Program-made: the position numbers and the translations under genes
In this document: positions 1 to 7,265 of the stretch, in pieces
Numbering within the stretch: the first letter of the stretch is position 1
Layout of the letters: each line of letters begins with the position of its first letter
Notes under the pieces: model-generated
What the model saw: the letters and a program-made list of their open reading frames with translations, nothing else
Told to the model about the DNA's origin: nothing
Databases searched by the model: none
Assembly: GCA_900546315.1 (NCBI GenBank)
Contig: URCP01000099.1
Coordinates: 1-10,200 of the forward strand
DNA: 10,200 nucleotides
Reading direction: 5' to 3'
DNA from: an uncultured Eubacteriales bacterium
GTDB taxonomy: Bacteria; Bacillota; Clostridia; Oscillospirales; CAG-272

Positions 1-825
1 CATGAGTGCGATGATCTTTTCGAAGGAGCGGACTGGGACCCGAAGAAGGCGCCTGAATGGCTCGCCGCCGACAAGCTCGACCTTCCCGACCCGTATATAC
101 GCATGGAGCCGCAGCTCTACAACGTCGACGCGGTCGGTTACGAGAGCGTAATGCTCGGTATGTTCCAGATTTTCTACGGTCCGGAGAACAACTTCTGCGG
201 AGATCGCGGAATCCCGAAGAACACCGGACTGATACCGATGTACTCGCGGGACGGATACAATTTCTCGAGACCGTCGAGACGGACTTTCATCGGCTCGTCG
301 ATGTACCGCGGCGCGTGGGACAGGGGATACGTGCAGTCGGTCGGCGGCGTCACGATAATTCACGGCGACGAATTGTGGATATACTATATCGCGTTTGCCG
401 GTGACGAGAGGTACAGCCGCCTGAATTGCCGCAATCTGCACGACATGGAGTCCGGAATGTACATGAACGGCGCGACCGGAATCGCGCAGCTCAGACGCGA
501 CGGCTTCGTCTCACTCGATGGAAAGGGAAGAATCGAGACCCGTGTGCTTGAGATAAACGACACGAAACGCTCGCTTCACCTGAACGCCGTCGGAAAGGTC
601 AGGGTCACGATACTGACTCCGGACGGAGAATCGCTCGCCTCGGCTGATTTTGACGGCGACAGCACGAACGCGCGGCTCGGATTCAGTGAGCATGATATAA
701 TGTCTCTCATCGGAAAGACATTCAGGCTGCGCTTTGATGTCGACGGCGTTCTCTACTCGTTCGGCTTCGCGGATGAGAACGGAGACTTCGGCGGAGCGGG
801 CGCGGCGGGTGTTGTCGGACGGTAA
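1..825 (+). CDS. Glycosidase-like five-bladed beta-propeller protein, C-terminal part (partial)
   Basis: The frame is open from the first base, so the start lies outside the window; 274 residues remain. The visible part looks like the end of a GH32/GH43-type five-bladed propeller followed by a beta-sandwich. Seen: MEPQLYNVD at fragment residues 35-43, YSRDGYNFSRP at 81-91, GAWDRGYVQS at 104-113, and GDSTNARLGF in the C-terminal domain at about 219-228. From memory, this order (Y-N-V-D, S-R-D-G, G-A-W-x-x-G-x-V-Q-S, then G-D-S-T) is typical of roughly 500-residue hypothetical glycosidase-like proteins of gut Clostridia and Planctomycetes. That recall is not checked, and no catalytic residues can be assigned because the N-terminal blades are missing. 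The solute-binding lipoprotein gene starts 40 bp downstream with no terminator between, so they are probably co-transcribed. Function as a glycoside hydrolase is inference. Confidence 0.75.
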   Translation, partial: HECDDLFEGADWDPKKAPEWLAADKLDLPDPYIRMEPQLYNVDAVGYESVMLGMFQIFYGPENNFCGDRGIPKNTGLIPMYSRDGYNFSRPSRRTFIGSSMYRGAWDRGYVQSVGGVTIIHGDELWIYYIAFAGDERYSRLNCRNLHDMESGMYMNGATGIAQLRRDGFVSLDGKGRIETRVLEINDTKRSLHLNAVGKVRVTILTPDGESLASADFDGDSTNARLGFSEHDIMSLIGKTFRLRFDVDGVLYSFGFADENGDFGGAGAAGVVGR

Positions 826-865
826 TCCGGTAAACGATGATTCATAAGGAAAGGAACACTCAAAA

Positions 866-2371
866 ATGAAAGATTGGAAAAGAAAGTACACAAGTATGAT
901 GCTCCTCGCGTCGATGCTGATCCTGTGCGTATCCTGCGGTTCTGACGCGGGGGAACCTTCAGGCGGAGAAACGACGGCAGGAGACGAAACGACGACTTCA
1001 GAGGAGACCACCGGAAGGTATGACCCCGGTCTGCCGGACGCCGATTTCGGCGGATACGAGTTCACCTTCGCGGTCCGCGGTGAGGAAGGCGTTCAGTATC
1101 ACTGGAACGGTACGGACATTGTGGCTGACGAACAGAACGGAGACATCCTGAATGACGCCGTCTATGAACGCAACAGTTATCTCAGGGATAAGTATAACGT
1201 GAAGATAGCGGCGAAATTCTGCGGCGGAACATCCACGTCGACGAGCGGCAGTGAGATGTCAAAGGTGATCTCAAGCTCGATAATGAGCGGGGACGCCGAC
1301 TTTGACGCGATACTTACGTCTCCGTACGATTCGGTCGGATATGTCATGAATGAATACGTGACTGATCTGTCAAAGATCAACAACATGGATCTGACGAGAG
1401 AATGGTGGGATCAGAACGTTACCCGCGACCTGTCGTTCGGAAGCAAGGTCTATATGGCGTCCGGCGACATATCATATATAGACAACAAGGCGACTCACGT
1501 AATGGTCTTTGATAAGCAGCTCGTCGATGAATATGATATCGACGACCCGTACGAGGATGTCCGGAGCGGAAAATGGACGCTTGACAAGTTCTTCGCGAAC
1601 TGCGACAAGGTCACGGCAGACCTGAACGGAGACAACGTTTTTTCGAAGGAAGACAGGTTCGGTTACGCGTATTGGCAGGACGCGGCGTTCGCGTTTATCT
1701 ACTCGACCGGCAACTCTTTCGGAGAGATAAGGAACGGCGAGCCGGAGCTGACACTGTATTCCGAGAGGATGGTCGACTCGTGGCAGAAGCTGATCTCTTT
1801 CATCAAGACTGACAGCGCGTTCTCGATACTTGACAACCTGAAGCAGTTTGAGGACAATAACGCTGACGGCGCGCTTGATTATATGCTTTCCGGGCATCAT
1901 ACGCTCTACGGGTTTACCACCGTGTCGGTCGTGCTCCAGCTCCGCTCGAGCGACGCTGATTTCGGCATAATCCCGCACCCGAAGTTTGACGAGGCGCAGA
2001 AGAACTATATTGTCTCGCCGCATTCATACGGCAATACTCTCCTGACCGTGCCGGTCACGACCCGGGATCCTGACCGCACCGGGTTCATACTTGAGGCTTT
2101 CTCCGCGAAGAGCGCGGAGATCGTCACTCCGGCTTTCTATGACAAGACACTGATCGGAAAGTCGACGCGTGACGATGAGTCCGCCGAGATGCTCGAGCTG
2201 ATTTTCTCCAGCAAGAAATACGATATAGGAAACTTCTTCGCGTGGGGTGATCTGACAAACAAGGTTATGACGGCGTGGAACAAGAAAAACGAAAATATCG
2301 CGTCGGTATATCAGGGCGCGGAGGCCAAGGCACTCGCGGATATCGACAAAATAAAAGAACTGTTTGAGTGA
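866..2371 (+). CDS. ABC transporter extracellular solute-binding lipoprotein (family 1-like)
   Basis: This 501-residue protein should be a membrane-anchored substrate receptor for an ABC importer, most likely for a sugar or oligosaccharide. The N-terminus is basic (MKDWKRKY), followed by a hydrophobic stretch to residue 22 and a degenerate lipobox, L-C-V-S-C, with Cys24 as the probable lipid-modified residue. A Thr/Glu-rich linker (about 35-49) precedes the folded domain. A calcium-loop-like segment, DLNGDNVFSKED at 252-263, is of a kind often seen in this family. Length fits family 1 binding proteins. The ATG has a strong purine-rich ribosome binding site at 847-856. No permease or ATPase gene is in the window, so these must lie elsewhere. 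The preceding propeller gene and the following sialidase-like gene suggest a glycan-derived ligand; that is inference. Confidence 0.85.
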   Translation: MKDWKRKYTSMMLLASMLILCVSCGSDAGEPSGGETTAGDETTTSEETTGRYDPGLPDADFGGYEFTFAVRGEEGVQYHWNGTDIVADEQNGDILNDAVYERNSYLRDKYNVKIAAKFCGGTSTSTSGSEMSKVISSSIMSGDADFDAILTSPYDSVGYVMNEYVTDLSKINNMDLTREWWDQNVTRDLSFGSKVYMASGDISYIDNKATHVMVFDKQLVDEYDIDDPYEDVRSGKWTLDKFFANCDKVTADLNGDNVFSKEDRFGYAYWQDAAFAFIYSTGNSFGEIRNGEPELTLYSERMVDSWQKLISFIKTDSAFSILDNLKQFEDNNADGALDYMLSGHHTLYGFTTVSVVLQLRSSDADFGIIPHPKFDEAQKNYIVSPHSYGNTLLTVPVTTRDPDRTGFILEAFSAKSAEIVTPAFYDKTLIGKSTRDDESAEMLELIFSSKKYDIGNFFAWGDLTNKVMTAWNKKNENIASVYQGAEAKALADIDKIKELFE

Positions 2372-2373
2372 GA

Positions 2374-2378
2374 GAGGG
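2374..2378 (+). promoter_or_regulatory. Ribosome binding site deciding the start of the sialidase-like gene
   Basis: GAGGG lies 7 nt before the ATG at 2386. An in-frame GTG at 2368 overlaps the stop codon of the preceding gene and would place this site inside the coding sequence, so the ATG is preferred. Confidence 0.7.
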
Positions 2379-2385
2379 CGGAATA

Positions 2386-4128
2386 ATGACACAGCTTGAG
2401 ACACTGAGAAATATCCTGTCTGATGAGGACAGAGCACGTCTTGAAAAAATCTATGAGCCGACTGTCACAGGCGTACAACCGGAGGATTCCCGCAGAAGTC
2501 TCGTCGTCATGCCTGACGGTGAGATAAGAAGCTATGGAGTCGCGGATAAGCGGAGCGTGTTCGCGGACGGAAGGCGTGTGTATATATCCTCACGCAGCTG
2601 CGGGCTTGACTGGAAGTTTCATTACGCCGTGAGCGACACCGTACTCGGCGCGGCGTCGTATCTGCCGTGGAGCGGGAAGTGGGTCACTGTCGATTTCAGC
2701 CGGAAAGAGGGAAGCCGCGGCACTTTTGCCCTGATATCCGAAACCGGACCGGATGACACCGCTCCGCGCAGGGTGGACATATCCGACGAGATCTTCATAG
2801 ATATGTTCCAGCCGACAATATTTGAAGATGAGCGCCGTATCATTTGCTGCGGTCACACACATCGCGACGGGTGGGATATACCGACCGTGATGTACTCGGA
2901 CGACGACGGGGAAAACTGGACGCTCGTGCCGCTCAGATCAGCGCCGAAGCATGAGGCTGTCTTCCCGCACCTCGGTGTCAGGTGGCAGAATACCGGCACT
3001 GAGGCGACATTCACGAGACTTGACGGCAAAAGACTCATGATGCTTGTGCGTACCTCGCTTGACTATCTGTATGTCTACTATTCGGATGATCTTGGCGAGA
3101 CCTGGACTGACGGCGAACCGTCAGGATTCCATTGTACGCTGACGACACCGTATTTGCTTAGGCTCAGCGACGGTCGGACCGTGCTGTTCTGGAACAATAC
3201 CCGACCGTTGGCGGAACGCAATCACGAGAACGAGTGGCCGCCCGTCTCCGCCGGATGCAAAGCCGGAAATGGCGAGGACGTCTTCACGAATCGTGACGCC
3301 TGCCACGTCGCGATATCAGATGACTGCTCGGAGTGGACGGGGTTCCGTGAGCTCGGTCTGAATATGATCCGGAACGCGCCGGATTTCCGCGTGAATGGAG
3401 GAAACCTCTCCTCCGCGGACAAGAGTGTGCATCAGTTCCAGGCAATCGAACTTCCCGGCGGCAAGATACTTGTCGAGTACGGTCAGCACGAGGCGAGCCG
3501 CCGTATTGTCATTTTCGACGTGAACTGGCTCTATGAGAAGAGCCGTACCGAGGACTGGCAGAACGGAATGAAGAATGTCAGCACGCATCTGTTTGTGAAG
3601 AGTATTTCGGACTGTCATCTTGATACCGGGTTCGGCGGGCACTGCGCGTGGAACCGCACCGAGGGCGCGCTTCTCGTGCCTGACCCGGATGTGACGTTCG
3701 GTGAGGCGCTTCAGCTCTGCCGGGTGAAGGATGAACGGCTTGTCTCGGATCGACAGGGGATGGTCTGGAATTTCCCGAAGGCGCTGAGAGGAGAGATACT
3801 TCTCGATATGCGTGTCGAGGGTTCGGGTGTTAAAATCCGGCTGTGCGACCACTGGATGAATCCATCTGACGAGTACGCGGGGCTTTACGCGGCGTACGAT
3901 TTCGAGCTCGACCGCAGAACGCTCGGACGCGGCAGGTGGCTGAAGGTCAGGATAACCTTCGATTGCCTGACCGGAGACGGCGAGGTATCCTGCGACGGCG
4001 TCAGACTGTTCGGGATAAAGAAGAAGCTTGACACACCGGACGGCATATCCTATCTTCACGTGCAGACCATGGCGGAGGATACCGACTACGCCGGAACGCT
4101 GATTAGACGAATGGAATACAGAAGCTGA
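2386..4128 (+). CDS. Sialidase-like (BNR/Asp-box) protein with C-terminal sandwich domain, no signal peptide
   Basis: The protein has 580 residues from ATG 2386, chosen for its ribosome binding site; this leaves 14 bp after the binding-protein stop. Two good Asp boxes are visible, SDDDGENW at 171-178 and SDDLGETW at 233-240, with a degenerate third (SDDCSEW, 311-317). The segment MLVRTSLDYLYVYYSDD (219-235), in which an Arg precedes an Asp box, is typical of six-bladed sialidase-like propellers. From about residue 465 the sequence changes to a beta-rich domain resembling a concanavalin/LamG-type sandwich. There is no signal peptide or lipobox, so it should act in the cytoplasm, perhaps on a glycoside imported by the transporter whose binding protein is encoded just upstream. 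I cannot place the full Arg triad or the Tyr/Glu pair of GH33, so true sialidase activity is uncertain; another activity on the same fold is possible. Confidence 0.75.
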   Translation: MTQLETLRNILSDEDRARLEKIYEPTVTGVQPEDSRRSLVVMPDGEIRSYGVADKRSVFADGRRVYISSRSCGLDWKFHYAVSDTVLGAASYLPWSGKWVTVDFSRKEGSRGTFALISETGPDDTAPRRVDISDEIFIDMFQPTIFEDERRIICCGHTHRDGWDIPTVMYSDDDGENWTLVPLRSAPKHEAVFPHLGVRWQNTGTEATFTRLDGKRLMMLVRTSLDYLYVYYSDDLGETWTDGEPSGFHCTLTTPYLLRLSDGRTVLFWNNTRPLAERNHENEWPPVSAGCKAGNGEDVFTNRDACHVAISDDCSEWTGFRELGLNMIRNAPDFRVNGGNLSSADKSVHQFQAIELPGGKILVEYGQHEASRRIVIFDVNWLYEKSRTEDWQNGMKNVSTHLFVKSISDCHLDTGFGGHCAWNRTEGALLVPDPDVTFGEALQLCRVKDERLVSDRQGMVWNFPKALRGEILLDMRVEGSGVKIRLCDHWMNPSDEYAGLYAAYDFELDRRTLGRGRWLKVRITFDCLTGDGEVSCDGVRLFGIKKKLDTPDGISYLHVQTMAEDTDYAGTLIRRMEYRS

Positions 4129-4130
4129 CA

Positions 4131-4166
4131 AAAAAAGCGGCACACGCGTTGTGTGCCGTTATTTTT
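4131..4166. terminator. Bidirectional rho-independent terminator
   Basis: A perfect 8-bp stem (CGGCACAC at 4138-4145 with GTGTGCCG at 4151-4158) closes a 5-nt loop. A-rich sequence lies on the left and T-rich sequence on the right, so each strand has a U-tract after the hairpin. It ends the plus-strand operon and serves the convergent brnQ, whose stop codon lies in the T-tract. Confidence 0.9.
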
Positions 4167-5523
4167 ATGCCTTTTTCGTGGAACGTTTCTTCACAAGATG
4201 AATGACTATTCCGATAACAAGTCCTGCCACCGCCGGGCAGATCCATCCGAGACCGAGCTTCGCGAGCGGGAGAACTTCCTTTATAACCCCGAGCGCCGGA
4301 TCGACGTGCAGGAACGCGCGGACGCCGTCTGGCAGCGTGCGGAGCATATCGTAGAGCGCGGCGATCAGCGTGAGCGCCGTGACCGGGATATAAACGGCGC
4401 GGTCGTTGTCGAAAAACTTTCCGAACAGCGCCATCAGCGGCAGCGTTATCGCGAGCGGGTAGAGGAACATCAGCACCGGTATCGAGTACGCGATGATAAG
4501 GTCAAGCCCGAGGTTAGCGAACAGAAATGACGCCGCGGAGAATATCACGACCCAGACCCTGTACGCCGGTCCCTTCGGGAATATCGCGGAAAACGTCTCG
4601 GAACAGCTCGTTATGAGCCCGACCGACGTCTTGAGGCAGGCGAGCGTCACGGTCGCCGCGAGGACGAACAGTCCCGTGTAGCCGAGATAATGTCTCGAAA
4701 TCTCCGCAAGCGCGATTCCCCCGTTCTGGCTTGTCTCGAAGAGCCCGCGGCTCTGTGTTCCGACTATTGTTATGACAACATAGATGAACGCCATGATGGC
4801 GCAGCTGTAAACGCCCGAACGGACGGTTACGGCGGCGACGTCACTGTCTCTCTCAACGCCCAGCCCCCGTATGGTGCGCACGACGATTATACCGAAAGCG
4901 AGGCTTGCGAGCGCGTCCATCGTGTTGTATCCCTCGAGAAAGCCGGTGAAGAACGGCTGCGACATATAATCTCCCTGCGGAGCGACCCCGGATATCGCCG
5001 CGCCCGGATTCAGAAGCGCCGCCACGGCGATTATTGCGAGACAGACAAGAAAGCACGGATTCAGCACCTTTCCGACGACAGTCAGTATCCTGTTCGGAGA
5101 CAGTGAGAAGTAAAGCGCCGTCGCGAAAAACACGAGAGTGAAGGCGAGGAGGAACAGCGTGTGATGCTCACCCGGAAGTATCTGCTCAAGCCCGACCGTG
5201 AACGAGGTCGTCGCGCACCTCGGTATAGCGAAAAACGGTCCTATCGTCAGATAAAGCAGGCAGGTGAAGACATAAGAATACTTCTTCCCGACCTTGCCCG
5301 CGAGCTCAAAGAGTCCGTTGCTGCGGCTGACGCCGAGAGCCGCCACTCCGAGGAGAGGGAGGCTGACGCCAGTCAGCAGGAATCCGAGCACCGCGGGTAT
5401 GACGCGGTTTCCCGCCATCTGCCCCATATGAACCGGAAAAATAAGATTACCCGCGCCGAAAAACAGCCCGAACAGCATACTCGCGACCTGGAGATATTCC
5501 TTGAAACTCAGTTTTTTCTTCAT
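4165..5523 (-). CDS. brnQ: Branched-chain amino acid transport carrier (LIVCS family)
   Basis: This is a polytopic membrane carrier for leucine, isoleucine and valine, driven by Na+ or H+ in characterised relatives. Seen: the family signature GLFFGAGNLIFP at residues 19-30, TIGPFFAIPR at 93-102 and GFLEGYNTMDALASLAFG at 194-211, with hydrophobic segments throughout that fit the usual twelve helices, and a basic tail (KKRSTKKA). Length is 452 residues, close to the usual 440-450. I chose ATG 5523 because AAAGGAC sits 9 nt upstream and the protein then begins MKKKLSFKEYL as relatives do. A 25-residue in-frame extension to 5598 is possible but would begin upstream of the predicted transcription start. 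It is transcribed toward the sialidase-like gene and ends in the shared terminator. It has no evident functional link to the sugar genes. Confidence 0.93.
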   Translation of the reverse strand: MKKKLSFKEYLQVASMLFGLFFGAGNLIFPVHMGQMAGNRVIPAVLGFLLTGVSLPLLGVAALGVSRSNGLFELAGKVGKKYSYVFTCLLYLTIGPFFAIPRCATTSFTVGLEQILPGEHHTLFLLAFTLVFFATALYFSLSPNRILTVVGKVLNPCFLVCLAIIAVAALLNPGAAISGVAPQGDYMSQPFFTGFLEGYNTMDALASLAFGIIVVRTIRGLGVERDSDVAAVTVRSGVYSCAIMAFIYVVITIVGTQSRGLFETSQNGGIALAEISRHYLGYTGLFVLAATVTLACLKTSVGLITSCSETFSAIFPKGPAYRVWVVIFSAASFLFANLGLDLIIAYSIPVLMFLYPLAITLPLMALFGKFFDNDRAVYIPVTALTLIAALYDMLRTLPDGVRAFLHVDPALGVIKEVLPLAKLGLGWICPAVAGLVIGIVIHLVKKRSTKKA

Positions 5524-5532
5524 ATCAATAAA

Positions 5533-5539
5533 GTCCTTT
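5533..5539 (-). promoter_or_regulatory. Ribosome binding site of brnQ
   Basis: On the minus strand AAAGGAC lies 9 nt before ATG 5523. None of the upstream in-frame ATG codons has a comparable site, so this decides the start. Confidence 0.75.
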
Positions 5540-5551
5540 GAAATGATGAGT

Positions 5552-5593
5552 GGCGCGTTCATCTCAGCCATAAGTTCTGAGAGCGTCGGCGCC
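5552..5593 (-). promoter_or_regulatory. Structured 5' leader of brnQ mRNA
   Basis: The leader can fold into a two-part stem. The outer arms are GGCGC (5593-5589) with GCGCC (5556-5552), and the inner arms are TCTCAG (5582-5577) with CTGAGA (5567-5562), around a 9-nt loop. The structure begins at the predicted transcript end. No T-box sequence is present and the leader is too short for one. The role is unknown; a 5' stabilising stem is possible. Confidence 0.4.
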
Positions 5594-5600
5594 TTCAATA

Positions 5601-5629
5601 ATTATACACCAAAACGAGACGGTTTTCAA
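5601..5629 (-). promoter_or_regulatory. Sigma-A type promoter of brnQ
   Basis: On the minus strand there is -35 TTGAAA (5629-5624), a 17-bp spacer and a perfect -10 TATAAT (5606-5601). The start should be near 5594, giving a leader of about 70 nt. Confidence 0.8.
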
Positions 5630-5771
5630 GCGTTCGGACACAATTTCGCAAATTTCGGCTATATGACGCATATGAGGTAATATGTTAAAGTATTATAGTG
5701 CAAAAATTGCGGAAATAACCGTCAATCCGGCGGCTAATTGCGGAGCGCGGTTGAATACCAGCCGAAAAAAA
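5630..5771. other. Intergenic stretch between brnQ promoter and egsA terminator
   Basis: There is no convincing gene here. It holds three ATATG repeats starting at 5661, 5670 and 5680, the inverted repeat at 5642-5654, and a lone minus-strand TATAAT (5697-5692) whose nearest TTGAC-like -35 is 22 bp away, too far for an ordinary promoter. It probably carries upstream control sites for brnQ, but nothing more can be supported. Confidence 0.4.
5642..5654. promoter_or_regulatory. Inverted repeat upstream of the brnQ promoter, possible operator
   Basis: AATTT-CGC-AAATT is a perfect 5+3+5 inverted repeat lying 12 bp beyond the brnQ -35 box. It is two bases shorter than a CodY box (AATTTTCnGAAAATT), so assignment to CodY is not justified. 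It could be a chance AT palindrome. Confidence 0.3.
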
Positions 5772-5806
5772 TACAGTCAGTCCGGATAAAAACCCGCCTG
5801 ACTGTA
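5765..5806 (-). terminator. Rho-independent terminator of egsA
   Basis: A perfect 9-bp stem (TACAGTCAG at 5772-5780 with CTGACTGTA at 5798-5806) is followed on the minus strand by an almost unbroken U-tract (complement of 5765-5771). It lies about 10 bp after the egsA stop and makes read-through into brnQ unlikely. Confidence 0.85.
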
Positions 5807-5816
5807 AAATTTTCTG

Positions 5817-7136
5817 TCACGCCAGAAGCCCGAGATCCCAGAGCAGTCTCCCGAGAACATACTTGTCGCGCATATCCTTTGCCATGATGAACGCCTCGTG
5901 AAGGTCGTCGTCGGATATACCGATCTCCATCGGTGTCACCGGCAGTCCTGTGCGGCGCATCAGCGATTCAAGCTCATCCTGCGACGGCATCTCGTCGATC
6001 ACGGCTTTTATTTCGTTCCAGTGGGCGATTATCCGTTCAAGCCTTGATCTGTGCTTTTCCTTGTCGTATTTGTGCTCGCGGGCTTCACCGGCTATCATCG
6101 CTTCGGCTCCCGCGCCGAGCTTTTCTCTGAGGTGCGCGGACCATTTGTCAGGGTCGAAAGACGAGACATACGCTAAAGCCTTTTCGCGGTCGGGAGTGAT
6201 TCCGGCGAGCTTCTTGTAGGAACGGACGGTCACAAGCGTCGCGAGGGCGCACTGTATTCCGTGCAGCCCCGCGGGGGTCCCGAAGGCGAGCGAGCGCATA
6301 TCGATTATGTGAGAAATGTAGTGCTCCATCCCCGACGCCGGTCTCGAGCAGCCCGCGGCGTTCATTGCCATTCCGGCGACGAGCAGACCGCGCATGACGT
6401 TTCCGCAGGCGTCCTTGTCACCGTGAATCGCCTTTTCCGCGCCTGAAACGCATTCGTCGAGGGCTCTTGTCACCATCCCGGCGATGTGCGGGCAGAAATA
6501 TTCTTCATTTATTATATGCGATATTTTCCACTCGGCGATGCTGGTGTATTTCGCGATCATGTCCCCGACGCCGGACGAGATGAGCTTTGCCGGAGCGCCC
6601 GCGAGTATTCCGAGGTCGCCGACGACCGCGTCCGCACATTTCGAGGGCAGGGAGACCTTAAGCCCCGAGCGGTCCATAGACGAGGTCGCGGAGGCGAAGC
6701 CATCCATTGACGGCGCTGTTGCGGCGATGATATACGGGCATTTTTTCGCGGCTGATATTATCTTGCAGGTGTCGTTTATGACGCCGCCGCCGACGCCTAT
6801 GACCGAGTCCGCTCCGGTCGGGCAGTACATGAGCGCCTCGCCGACAATCCTCTCGTCCGGCTTCGGCATACGCTGATCGACGACATGGAGATGGAAGCTC
6901 AGCCCGGCGTCAGTGAGTATCCGGCATATGTCTTTCCCAGCGGCGTCGTATGTGTTCAGGTCGCAGAGGACGAAAGGCTCTTTTCCGCCGAGTTCCTTCA
7001 GTATCGACGGTATGTTTTTTATCGCCCCGTCCGAGATGTCGAGGCGTCCGAGCCCGCCGGTGTGCCGTCTGCCGCAGGAGGGGCAGACAAAGCCTTCGGG
7101 GAGCATGAGGGATTCAAGGTCATTTTTTGTGTTCAT
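5817..7136 (-). CDS. egsA: sn-Glycerol-1-phosphate dehydrogenase (AraM/EgsA family)
   Basis: The family reduces dihydroxyacetone phosphate to sn-glycerol-1-phosphate with NAD(P)H in the cytoplasm. In Bacillus subtilis AraM supplies the G1P used by PcrB to make heptaprenylglyceryl phosphate. Seen: nucleotide-binding GVGGGVIND at residues 114-122, the family hallmark TAPSMDGFASATSSM at 140-154, GVGDMIAKYTS at 189-199, SGMEHYISH at 268-276 and GLHGIQ at 290-295. Likely metal ligands are Asp192, His272 and His292, all present. The length of 439 exceeds the roughly 390 of B. subtilis AraM, with an N-terminal segment containing CPSCGRRH (18-25). A clear ribosome binding site (7143-7150) and a strong promoter precede ATG 7136. 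It is divergent from a DeoR-type regulator, which suggests control by sugar-phosphate supply (inference). No PcrB homologue is in the window, so the fate of G1P is unknown. Confidence 0.9.
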   Translation of the reverse strand: MNTKNDLESLMLPEGFVCPSCGRRHTGGLGRLDISDGAIKNIPSILKELGGKEPFVLCDLNTYDAAGKDICRILTDAGLSFHLHVVDQRMPKPDERIVGEALMYCPTGADSVIGVGGGVINDTCKIISAAKKCPYIIAATAPSMDGFASATSSMDRSGLKVSLPSKCADAVVGDLGILAGAPAKLISSGVGDMIAKYTSIAEWKISHIINEEYFCPHIAGMVTRALDECVSGAEKAIHGDKDACGNVMRGLLVAGMAMNAAGCSRPASGMEHYISHIIDMRSLAFGTPAGLHGIQCALATLVTVRSYKKLAGITPDREKALAYVSSFDPDKWSAHLREKLGAGAEAMIAGEAREHKYDKEKHRSRLERIIAHWNEIKAVIDEMPSQDELESLMRRTGLPVTPMEIGISDDDLHEAFIMAKDMRDKYVLGRLLWDLGLLA

Positions 7137-7142
7137 ATATAT

Positions 7143-7173
7143 CTCTTTCCGCCGGGAAATTTTTCTTTCCGGC
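7143..7173 (-). promoter_or_regulatory. Leader hairpin abutting the egsA ribosome binding site
   Basis: GCCGGGAA (7151-7158) pairs with TTTCCGGC (7166-7173), giving 8 bp with one G-U pair and a 7-nt loop, in the leader of the minus-strand transcript. The ribosome binding site GGAAAGAG (7150-7143) begins at the very next base. No U-tract follows on the minus strand, so it is not a terminator. It may stabilise the message or affect translation start. Confidence 0.5.
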
Positions 7174-7202
7174 TTGAATTATCTTTGCTCTTGTGGTATA
7201 AT
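7174..7202 (+). promoter_or_regulatory. Sigma-A promoter of the DeoR-type regulator
   Basis: -35 TTGAAT (7174-7179), a 17-bp spacer and -10 TATAAT (7197-7202). Its -10 overlaps that of the egsA promoter in the palindrome TATAATTATA (7197-7206), so the two promoters face each other and RNA polymerase could hardly occupy both at once. The leader would be about 108 nt. Confidence 0.7.
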
Positions 7203-7229
7203 TATAGCGTAAGTTTCAGAAAAAGTCAA
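7201..7229 (-). promoter_or_regulatory. Sigma-A promoter of egsA
   Basis: On the minus strand there is -35 TTGACT (7229-7224), a 17-bp spacer and -10 TATAAT (7206-7201). The start should be near 7194, giving a leader of about 58 nt. Confidence 0.87.
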
Positions 7230-7265
7230 GATAAAGATGAAATAACGGCGAAACGATCATACTCA

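Noticed and set aside
511..1065. Minus-strand open frame across the end of the first gene and the start of the binding protein
   Set aside because: It covers the ribosome binding site and signal peptide of the binding-protein gene in antisense and has no motif of its own.
3316..4143. Long minus-strand open frame (275 codons) opposite the sialidase-like gene
   Set aside because: It is antisense to a well supported gene with clear Asp boxes. It shows no family motif and no ribosome binding site; GC-rich coding sequence commonly leaves such frames open.
5524..5598. Longer start for brnQ, adding 25 residues
   Set aside because: The extension is not membrane-protein-like, has no ribosome binding site, and its ATG lies upstream of the predicted transcription start near 5594.
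5642..5654. CodY box
   Set aside because: The inverted repeat is only 13 nt with a 3-nt centre, unlike the 15-nt CodY consensus, so it is kept only as an unassigned repeat.
5524..5692. T-box or other riboswitch before brnQ
   Set aside because: No T-box sequence (TGGNACCGCG-like) or other known riboswitch core is visible, and no terminator hairpin lies in the leader.
5692..5725. Second minus-strand promoter with TATAAT for brnQ
   Set aside because: The only TTGACG candidate for the -35 is 22 bp away, outside the usual 16-18 bp range, and no other good hexamer fits.
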